NCBI GenBank assembly: GCA_965219565.1
Contig: OZ244780.1
Span: 1,736,001-1,800,000, forward strand
Origin: DAOUJI01 sp965219565
Lineage (GTDB): Bacteria; Chloroflexota; Dehalococcoidia; Lucifugimonadales; JAGWBF01
DNA: 64,000 nt
Direction of reading: 5' to 3'
Shown here: one piece after another, positions 57,898-64,000 of the stretch
Numbering within the stretch: position 1 is the first letter of the stretch
Layout of the letters: the number at the start of each line of letters is the position of its first letter
Notes under the pieces: generated by a model
Database searches by the model: none
What the model was told of the DNA's origin: nothing
The model's input: only the letters and a program-made list of their open reading frames with translations
Made by a program: the position numbers and the translations under genes

Positions 57898-58926
57898 CTA
57901 CTTGAAGCTGGGCATGACCTCTTCGGCCAGCAGCTTCAGGGACTTCACGACCAGCTCGTAGGGAATCTGTCCGCCGTAGTTGGTCTCCAGCACCACCCCG
58001 GAAATCCCCAACTCATCCTTGTACATGTTCAGGCGGTCAATCACCTGCTCCGGCGTGCCGAACATCACCCGGCGGGCAAGGATTTCCTCGTAGGGCTGGT
58101 TGGCGATTGCGGTGAGGCGTGCCGCCGACTCGGCCGACGCGGCGGAGCCGGCCAGCTGCCGGGCGCCATAGCGTATCATCCACATGGCGCTTTCCTCAGG
58201 CTCTGAGCGGGCCTGTTCCTCGGTTTCGGCCAGATACGCAGGCACACGTATGAAGCAACTGCCCTCCCCGGAGTGGCCTGATTCCTGCCATGCGTCTCTG
58301 TATGTCTTCAGACGAGTCTTCAACTCCTCGATGGGTGAATTGGCCCCGATGAACACGGGATACCCCATGTTCCCCAGCATCTTGTACGTGTCCTCGCTGG
58401 ATACCGCAACACGGATGGGTGGGTGGGGGTCCTGGTAGGGAGACGGCACCAGAGTCACGTCGTTATAGCTGTAGAATTCCCCTTCGAATGAGAAGGTCGA
58501 CTGAGTCCAGGCTTTGGTGACCACTTCCAGGGCTTCCAGGAAGCGTCCGCGGCTCTCCGAATAGGGTACGTTGTAGCCTTCATAGTAGATAGTCAGGCCG
58601 CTCCGGCCTATACCAAAGTCCAGACGCCCCTTGGAGATGTGGTCCACCGTGGCGGCTTCCTCAGCCACTCGGAGAGGGTTGGTGAGCGGCAGGACCTGGA
58701 CGGCCAGTCCTATCCGGACGCGTTCTGTGCGTGCGCCGATGGCGCTGGCGATTATCAGAGGCGAGGCCAGCACCGACCGGTCGGGACTGAAGTGGTGTTC
58801 CCCTAGCCAAACGGCGTCCATGCCCAGCTTCTCGGCCGCCATTACCTGTTTGAAGGACTCGTCGAAAGCGTCAGCCTGGGTCTTTCCTGGTCGGACGTTG
58901 AAGTCCGTAGACATTCCGAAGATCAT
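57898..58926 (-). CDS. Luciferase-like (LLM) flavin-dependent oxidoreductase
   Basis: 342 residues. MIFGMSTDFNVRPGKTQADAFDESF and WLGEHHFSPDRSVLASPLIIASAIGARTERVRIG match the true luciferase-like subgroup, and GRLDFGIGRSGLTIYYEGYNV is the central FMN-phosphate region. It follows the next LLM gene (58935-60161) by 8 bp on the same strand, so the two may be co-transcribed and act together. Confidence 0.88.
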   Translation of the reverse strand: MIFGMSTDFNVRPGKTQADAFDESFKQVMAAEKLGMDAVWLGEHHFSPDRSVLASPLIIASAIGARTERVRIGLAVQVLPLTNPLRVAEEAATVDHISKGRLDFGIGRSGLTIYYEGYNVPYSESRGRFLEALEVVTKAWTQSTFSFEGEFYSYNDVTLVPSPYQDPHPPIRVAVSSEDTYKMLGNMGYPVFIGANSPIEELKTRLKTYRDAWQESGHSGEGSCFIRVPAYLAETEEQARSEPEESAMWMIRYGARQLAGSAASAESAARLTAIANQPYEEILARRVMFGTPEQVIDRLNMYKDELGISGVVLETNYGGQIPYELVVKSLKLLAEEVMPSFK

Positions 58927-58934
58927 GTTTCCGT

Positions 58935-60161
58935 CTAAGGCTCCTTTTCGAAGGGGGAAGGAAGGTCCAACTCGGCGGCGATTTCCCGCACTGCCGGGAG
59001 AACTTCCTGGCCCATGAGTTCAAGGCACCTCATCGTGTCCTGATGGCTTATGGTGCCGTCGTTGGTCCACACTCCCAATATTCCTGGCCGCAGACTTTCC
59101 AGAGTCTCCCGTATCTGGCGTATCACCGATTCGGGACTTCCAACTATGATGCGGCGTCTGTTAAGAATCTCGTCCCACGTGGCGGTGTCGATGCCCCCGC
59201 CCGCTCCGCCGGTGGGAGAAAGCTGGAATGGGTCCTTGCGCACCCGCTCCTTCATGGCGCGGAACTTGGGGTCCCTGCTGTTGTAGCCAATAGGGGCCAT
59301 ATAGTCTGGCGGCAGCGGTATACGTCCTTGCCCGACGTTGCCCACCAGGAAACCTTTGCCTATCTCCCTAGCCTTCTCGTCGGTGTCAGCCACCAGGATG
59401 CGTTGCAGGTAGCCGATGTGCTCTGGACCGGGCTCGTAACCATGTTGTCTGGCGGTTTCTTTGTAGTTGTCCAACATGTCCTGGGTGGCGGCCAGGTCAG
59501 TCTCCAGGAAGATGTAGGGATAGCGGCGTTCTGCACAGAATGTCACCGTCTCAGGGCTTCCGGTGCCAGGTATCCACACGGGTGGGTGAGGGTCCTGCAG
59601 GGGCACCTGGAAAGGGTTTACATAACGGAACTGGAAGTGTTTGCCCTCCCAGCGAAAGGGGCCTGGAGTAGTCCAGGTTTTTAACACCAGATCGTGGGCC
59701 TCTTCGAACCGTTCCCGGTTGTGCACCGGGTTGATGTTGGCCTGCCAGCTCTCCACGCCCGTTCCCCGGACAAAGCCGGAAACCAGGCGTCCCCTGGAAA
59801 TCATGTCGATTTCGGCCAACTCCTCGGCCAGCCTGATGGGGTTGTCGAACACGGGGAGGGGGTTGCCCAACAATACTATCTTGGGCTTCTTGGTGATGCG
59901 CGCCAGGATCGCCGCCTCCAGGTTCATGGTGGCGCCCATGCAGGTGGGTGTGGAGTGGTGCTCGTTGAGCATCAGCCCGTCGAACCCCGCCTGTTCCGAG
60001 TACTCGTACTCGTCCAGGTACTCGTTATAGAGTTCGGCGCCCAGCTTGGGGTCAAAGTGGGAGTTGGAGAAGGTCAGCCGAACGGCTTGGTTAGGGCTGT
60101 TGCGGACATCTTCTTCCGTGTATCCGGTGTAGGCCCTCTCTGTAAAGCGCATCAGAAACAT
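58935..60161 (-). CDS. Luciferase-like (LLM) flavin-dependent oxidoreductase
   Basis: 408 residues. It opens MFLMRFTERAYTGYTEEDVRN, with HHSTPTCMGATMNLEAAILARITKKPKIVLLG and GRLVSGFVRGTGVESW as subgroup marks. The longest of the five LLM proteins, with an extended insertion around residues 245-310. First of a two-gene unit with 57898-58926. Upstream is a promoter with a perfect TTGACA. Confidence 0.88.
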   Translation of the reverse strand: MFLMRFTERAYTGYTEEDVRNSPNQAVRLTFSNSHFDPKLGAELYNEYLDEYEYSEQAGFDGLMLNEHHSTPTCMGATMNLEAAILARITKKPKIVLLGNPLPVFDNPIRLAEELAEIDMISRGRLVSGFVRGTGVESWQANINPVHNRERFEEAHDLVLKTWTTPGPFRWEGKHFQFRYVNPFQVPLQDPHPPVWIPGTGSPETVTFCAERRYPYIFLETDLAATQDMLDNYKETARQHGYEPGPEHIGYLQRILVADTDEKAREIGKGFLVGNVGQGRIPLPPDYMAPIGYNSRDPKFRAMKERVRKDPFQLSPTGGAGGGIDTATWDEILNRRRIIVGSPESVIRQIRETLESLRPGILGVWTNDGTISHQDTMRCLELMGQEVLPAVREIAAELDLPSPFEKEP

Positions 60162-60213
60162 GGGCCGGCCGCCTCCTTGTTGTTCCCAGCGGACAAGGTT
60201 CCAGGTGCATTAC

Positions 60214-60242
60214 AGGCTACTCAAAATATGTAGACGTGTCAA
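60214..60242 (-). promoter_or_regulatory. Sigma70-type promoter of the LLM pair
   Basis: On the minus strand TTGACA (60237-60242), 17 bp, TAGCCT (60214-60219). Confidence 0.5.
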
Positions 60243-60310
60243 CGAAACTAATCAACGTAGCGGGTGTATATTATGCGGGACAAGGCGAGTCAAATATCAG
60301 GAGGAACGAA

Positions 60311-61057
60311 GTGACGTTGGAGGGTAAGACGGCTCTGGTTACAGGCTCCGGGCGAAATATAGGCCGGGCGACGGCCTTGGAGTTGGCGAAAGAGGGCGCC
60401 AACGTGGTGATAAACGCCAGGTCCAACCGGGAAGAGGTCGAGGCTGTCGCCGAGGAGGCGAGGGAGCTGGGAATCCGCGCCATGCCTATTCTGGCCGACG
60501 TCTCCGACAAGGAACAAGTCAACTCCATGGTGTCAAGAACGTTGGAGGAATTCGGGCGGCTTGACGTGGTGGTTAGCAACGTGGCCATACGCCCCACTAA
60601 ACCTTTCATGGATGTGTCCCTTGAGGAATGGCGTCTCGTGCAGGGAGTCATTCTGGACGCCGCTTTCTTTCTGTCGCAGGCTGTGCTGCCGTCCATGGTG
60701 CAGAACGGCTTCGGACGCCTGATCTACATAGCCGGAGAGGGAGCTTTCACCGGCCACGCGGGCCGTGCCCACGTCTATGCGGCGAAGATGGGTCTGGTGG
60801 GACTGGCCAGAAGCCTGGCCAGCGAGGTAGCCCGGCATGGAATCACAGTGAACGTGGTCTCCCCTGGGAGGTACGACACAAGCCGTAACCTCGACTGGTA
60901 CCCCGACAGGAATACTGCATCGGTGGAGGGCATTCCAGTCGGGCGTATGGGGGACCCGCGGGAGCTGGGAGCAACCTGCAGGTTCCTGGCGTCGGACAAC
61001 GGGGCCTTCATTACTGGCCAGACCATCCACGTCAATGGCGGAGCGGTATACCACTGA
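60311..61057 (+). CDS. Short-chain dehydrogenase/reductase (atypical active site)
   Basis: 248 residues from the GTG at 60311 with AGGAGG about seven bases upstream; an earlier start at 60236 lacks this. TGSGRNIG is the cofactor loop and Y-A-A-K is present. The usual Ser, 13 residues before Tyr, appears replaced in the stretch IAGEGAFTGHAGRAHVY, and NNAG is VSNVA. Probably still binds NAD(P), but the active site is unusual. Divergent from the LLM pair and convergent with the LLM gene downstream. Confidence 0.83.
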   Translation: MTLEGKTALVTGSGRNIGRATALELAKEGANVVINARSNREEVEAVAEEARELGIRAMPILADVSDKEQVNSMVSRTLEEFGRLDVVVSNVAIRPTKPFMDVSLEEWRLVQGVILDAAFFLSQAVLPSMVQNGFGRLIYIAGEGAFTGHAGRAHVYAAKMGLVGLARSLASEVARHGITVNVVSPGRYDTSRNLDWYPDRNTASVEGIPVGRMGDPRELGATCRFLASDNGAFITGQTIHVNGGAVYH

Positions 61058-61077
61058 CGCCCGGCTCAATGCCCCCC

Positions 61078-62013
61078 TTATCGCGGCGGCGTTGAAAACC
61101 TGGGCATGACCTCCGAGGCGAACAGCTCAAGCCGGTCCGTCGGTATTGGGTCCGGGAACAGTAGGAAGAAGTAGGTGATGCCGGCGTCCACGTAAGCCTG
61201 TAACTTGTCGGCGCACTGGTCCGGTGTTCCCCAGACGGCATTGCCTAGAGATTCCCGGTAACCGGCGGCGGTCATGCCGGCCGCGTCGGCCAGTTTTTCC
61301 AGTTCCCTTTCTGTTTCCACTGCGACTACCCGGCAATTGTGGCTGATCTCTATATCGGCGGGATTCCTGCCCACGGCTCGGCAGTGCTCTTCCAAGACGC
61401 TCCGCTTGGATGAGTGCTCTCTCAGGTCCATGTCAAAGCCCCAGTTGGCGATGTCGGCGTGGCGCGCCGCCGCTCTGAGGAGACGTTTCTCTCCCCGGCC
61501 CCCGATGAGGATGGGCGGGCGGGGCTGCTGTACAGGTCTGGGCGTTACGCTGGCGCCGGTCAGGGTATAGAAGTCTCCGTGGAATGTGGTTTCGGGCTGC
61601 GTCCACAACGACTTGATGACCTCGACCGACTCTTCAAGCGCCTTGACCCTCTTCGAGGTCGAAGGGTATTCGTAGCCGAACGCCAGGTGGTCTCCCTCTC
61701 CGCCTCCGGCCCCGATGCCCAATTCCAGCCTGCCCCCGCTTATGACGTCCAGGGTCGCGGCCATTTTGGCCAACAGCCCAGGGCCGCGGTAATAATTCGC
61801 AAGCACTAAGGGAGTAAGACGGATGGACTCGGTCTCGGCTGCCAGGGCGGACAGGGTCGTCCAGCACTCCAGAGCGGGGACCCCCAGGAGGTCGTACAGG
61901 GTGGTTGAGTGGTAACCCAACCGGTCTGCGTCCGTCCAGATGCGCTTCAGGGACGGATAGTCGTACCCGGCCTGGTGCATACGCACCGAAAACTTGACGG
62001 GCCTGCTGTTCAT
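61078..62013 (-). CDS. Luciferase-like (LLM) F420/flavin-dependent oxidoreductase
   Basis: 311 residues from the ATG at 62013. An in-frame ATG at 62175 would include an intergenic inverted repeat (62045-62130) and is rejected. FSVRMHQAGYDYPSLKRIW begins the chain; GGRLELGIGAGGGEGDHLAFG and PPILIGGRGEKRLLRAAARHADIANWG are typical of F420-linked members. GAGGA lies 11 bases before the ATG, a rather long spacing. Substrate unknown. Confidence 0.84.
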   Translation of the reverse strand: MNSRPVKFSVRMHQAGYDYPSLKRIWTDADRLGYHSTTLYDLLGVPALECWTTLSALAAETESIRLTPLVLANYYRGPGLLAKMAATLDVISGGRLELGIGAGGGEGDHLAFGYEYPSTSKRVKALEESVEVIKSLWTQPETTFHGDFYTLTGASVTPRPVQQPRPPILIGGRGEKRLLRAAARHADIANWGFDMDLREHSSKRSVLEEHCRAVGRNPADIEISHNCRVVAVETERELEKLADAAGMTAAGYRESLGNAVWGTPDQCADKLQAYVDAGITYFFLLFPDPIPTDRLELFASEVMPRFSTPPR

Positions 62014-62044
62014 TGTAATGAAAATATCCTCTAACTGGCCTCTT

Positions 62045-62130
62045 TCGTCTTTCCGGCGAAGGCCGGAAACCAGAAGACGCCATTTCTCTTTACAGTATTT
62101 TCTGGACTCCGGCCTACGCCGGAGTGACGA
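62045..62130. repeat. Intergenic inverted-repeat element (GGCGAAGGCC type)
   Basis: TCGTCTTTCCGGCGAAGGCC (from 62045) and the complement of TCTGGACTCCGGCCTACGCC (from 62101) are imperfect inverted copies flanking about 26 bp. Resembles the intergenic CCGGCxxxGCCGG repeats common in many genomes. Confidence 0.6.
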
Positions 62131-62261
62131 CTGGGAATGTCTGCCATTTTCATCACCTTGATATTGCCTCCGCAACCCCTTAGTGACTCCAGACTCACCA
62201 AGTCACTCGATTATACCTAAATTGACTTAACGGGAAACGGGTTGACCGATGACGGCCCGCC

Positions 62262-62289
62262 TTGACACTCCCGACGCCGGGAGTACAAT
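62262..62289 (+). promoter_or_regulatory. Promoter with palindrome exactly filling the spacer
   Basis: TTGACA (62262-62267) and TACAAT (62284-62289) are separated by a 16-bp spacer. The spacer is the perfect palindrome CTCCCG-ACGC-CGGGAG (62268-62283). Probable operator for the MBL gene. Confidence 0.75.
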
Positions 62290-62334
62290 CAAGCCCATTC
62301 CAGTTCGGCCACCATCCCAGAAGGAGACCGTGCG

Positions 62335-63165
62335 ATGCAGGTCACTCCCCACGTGTATGCGGCCCATATCCCCGAGAACCCCAAAGACGGCGGCGCTTTT
62401 CACCCCGGAGGGACCCACATATATTTCGTAGGGGATGTCTCCGACCACATGGTCATGGTCGACTCAGGGGAGCCCTATAGAAGCTGGACGAGCCGTATAC
62501 TGGACTACTACGAGGAGTTGGGACGACCGACGATGAGCGCCATTCTCGTCACTCACGGCCACGGAGATCACGTGGGCGGTCTGGACAGGTTGCAGGAAGA
62601 ATTCGGGTGTGAGGTCAGGTGCCACCCGAAGCTGGTGCGGCGGCTCCAGAGGATGCTGGGGGACGGGGTGGTATCGAAGCTGGGATCGCGGGAACGCGTC
62701 TCCGTGGGGGGCGGTCTGTCCATGACGGCCCTCTTCACCCCAGGCCACGAGGACGACCACGTTTGTTATTACCTGTCGAGAGAGCGGGCGCTGTTCACGG
62801 GCGACACGATACTTGGAAGCTCCTCCTCCACGGTCAAAAACCTGTCCGAGTACATGCGTTCTTTGCACTTGCTCTCCAGGTTCACACCTAAGGTCATCTG
62901 TCCCGGCCATGGCTCGGTGGTGCACAACGGCAGCCGAAGGATAGACTCCTACATCAGGCACCGAGAGGAAAGAGAAGCGCAAGTGATCAATGCCCTGGAA
63001 GCAGGATCCGGCACGGTGGAGGAGATCGTGACCCAGGTCTATCCACGCAACCTGCGCAGAGAGTTGAAACAAGCCGCCGGTCGCAATGTCTCAACACATT
63101 TGGGAAAACTGGTGGACGAGGGCAGGGTCAAGTCCTCCTTGGACTACTCCTTGGTCGAACCGTAG
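62335..63165 (+). CDS. Metallo-beta-lactamase-fold hydrolase (LACTB2-like)
   Basis: 276 residues. THGHGDHVGG (HxHxDH), PGHEDDHVCYYL and FTGDTILGSS are the zinc-binding blocks; a C-terminal winged-helix-like region (GTVEEIVTQVYPRNLRRELKQAAGRNVSTHLGKLVDEGRVKSS) is the LACTB2-type tail. Members hydrolyse thioesters, RNA or lactones. AAGGAG precedes the ATG by 10 bp. Downstream of a promoter whose spacer is a palindrome. Confidence 0.85.
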   Translation: MQVTPHVYAAHIPENPKDGGAFHPGGTHIYFVGDVSDHMVMVDSGEPYRSWTSRILDYYEELGRPTMSAILVTHGHGDHVGGLDRLQEEFGCEVRCHPKLVRRLQRMLGDGVVSKLGSRERVSVGGGLSMTALFTPGHEDDHVCYYLSRERALFTGDTILGSSSSTVKNLSEYMRSLHLLSRFTPKVICPGHGSVVHNGSRRIDSYIRHREEREAQVINALEAGSGTVEEIVTQVYPRNLRRELKQAAGRNVSTHLGKLVDEGRVKSSLDYSLVEP

Positions 63166-63341
63166 CCGATATAGGAGCTGTGCATCGAGAATCTATTGAC
63201 AGCCAAAGTGCAGGCTAATACTATCCAATTGGCCCATAGGCGCAACTCCGAACCCTATGACCCGCAGGGTCTTTCCAACGCCTGAGGACCGCTTCGCTAC
63301 AACGAGCATAACCTCTCAATCGCCCAAGGAGGTGTCCGCTT

Positions 63342-64000
63342 ATGACAACGGTAGGGCAAGGCCAGTTTACTTATGAGGTAATCGAAGGGTGGGGGAACCT
63401 GCCGGACGGAATGACGTTCGGCCCCGTAAGTTCGATTGCGGTGGACTCTCAAGACAGGGTCTACGCCTTCCAACGCAAGGACCCGGCTGTGGTCATATTG
63501 GACCAGGACGGGAACTACGTCGATTCCTGGGGAAGCGGTTTCAAGTTCCCCCACGGCATATTTATAGGGCCTGACGACCTGGTGTACCTCACCGACCGCG
63601 ACGACCACGTAGCACAGATATACACCACCGACGGAAAGCTGCTCCGTGAACTGGGGAACAAGGGCCAGCCCTCGGACACCGGATGCGACGTGGACGGCGG
63701 GGTGGTCCTCAGGGCCGCCGGCCCCTTTAACAAACCCACGGAGCTGGTGCCGTCTCCCTGGGGAGACCTGTTCGCCTCCGACGGTTACAGGAACAGCCGG
63801 ATACACCGGTTCAATTCGGAAGGAGACCTTTTGCTCTCCTGGGGAGAGCCAGGGAAGTTCGAGAACCTCGAGTTTCACTTGCCCCATAGCGTCTACGTGG
63901 ACTGGCAGGGCGTTGTCTACGTATGCGACAGGGAAAACAACAGAGTCCTAAGCTTTACGCGGGACGGCATCTGGCTGAACACCTGGAACGACGTGTTCCG
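63342..64000 (+). CDS. NHL-repeat beta-propeller (N-terminal part, cut by window edge)
   Basis: About 219 residues are visible. The start MTTVGQGQFTYEVIEGWGNL matches the paralogues at 33790 and 34850, and VYVDWQGVVYVCDRENNRVLSF is the same blade motif. AAGGAGGTG precedes the ATG. Third member of this propeller family in the window, here near an MBL hydrolase and monooxygenases. Confidence 0.82.
   Translation, partial: MTTVGQGQFTYEVIEGWGNLPDGMTFGPVSSIAVDSQDRVYAFQRKDPAVVILDQDGNYVDSWGSGFKFPHGIFIGPDDLVYLTDRDDHVAQIYTTDGKLLRELGNKGQPSDTGCDVDGGVVLRAAGPFNKPTELVPSPWGDLFASDGYRNSRIHRFNSEGDLLLSWGEPGKFENLEFHLPHSVYVDWQGVVYVCDRENNRVLSFTRDGIWLNTWNDVF

Noticed and set aside
62014..62175. 54-residue N-terminal extension of the last LLM protein
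   Set aside because: It is encoded by an intergenic inverted repeat and lacks homology to the LLM fold.

Overview
The window reads as a chromosomal segment of a GC-rich environmental bacterium. Several enzyme families are expanded: five luciferase-like flavin monooxygenases, four short-chain dehydrogenases, three VOC-fold proteins, two family III CoA-transferases, two cyclase/kynurenine-formamidase-like hydrolases and three NHL beta-propeller proteins. Together with an alpha-hydroxy-acid oxidase, an SMP-30 lactonase, MaoC hydratases and a peptide ABC transporter, this pattern recalls SAR202-like or other Dehalococcoidia-type Chloroflexota. That placement is an inference from gene content, not a phylogenetic result.

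Layout. 1-5.5 kb: coaX with the 5' part of coaBC, a 22-residue-repeat protein, a BrkB-type membrane protein, and an acyl-CoA dehydrogenase whose 3' end is duplicated around an MqsR/MqsA-like toxin-antitoxin pair. 5.6-13 kb: ankyrin lipoprotein, duplicated membrane protein, flavin monooxygenase, HEPN-like orphan, and a lactonase/beta-hydroxyacid dehydrogenase operon. 13-21.6 kb: VOC and acetyl-CoA synthetase genes, a hydrolase lacking its nucleophile, a membrane-anchored HNH protein, rsfS, the thiL-tsaE-tsaB-ndk operon and a phosphoesterase. 21.7-28.3 kb: tRNA-Lys, cyclase, Fic protein, VOC proteins, quinone reductase with a 54-residue SEC-C protein, SDR and tRNA-Leu. 28.3-38 kb: oppDF, lepA, alpha-hydroxy-acid oxidase, and a divergently transcribed propeller/cyclase unit followed by a monooxygenase. 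38-49.5 kb: a permease fused to FG-GAP/UnbV repeats, an oligopeptide SBP-permease operon, PIG-L deacetylase, a CysRS-glycosyltransferase fusion, a zinc-ribbon protein and rnpB. 49.5-64 kb: a split TPP decarboxylase, PHP protein, paired MaoC proteins, birA, SDRs, a small toxin-like pair, paired CoA-transferases, three monooxygenases, an MBL hydrolase and a third propeller cut by the window end.

Housekeeping genes (coaX, lepA, rsfS, thiL, tsaB/E, ndk, cysS, birA, rnpB, two tRNAs) are scattered among catabolic cassettes. Many intergenic regions carry recognisable sigma70-type promoters (TTGAC-like, 15-18 bp spacer, TAnnnT). Several of these decide between alternative start codons. Intergenic palindromic repeats recur in at least five families. 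No transposase, integrase, prophage or CRISPR array was seen.

Most unusual items: the permease-FG-GAP-UnbV fusion, the CysRS-GT2 fusion, the toxin-antitoxin pair between synonymous-only ACAD 3'-end copies, the exact 22-residue repeat protein, a palindrome exactly filling a promoter spacer, a palindrome shared by two divergent promoters, a paired operator at fic, a likely ATT start for oppD, and several enzymes lacking a catalytic residue.
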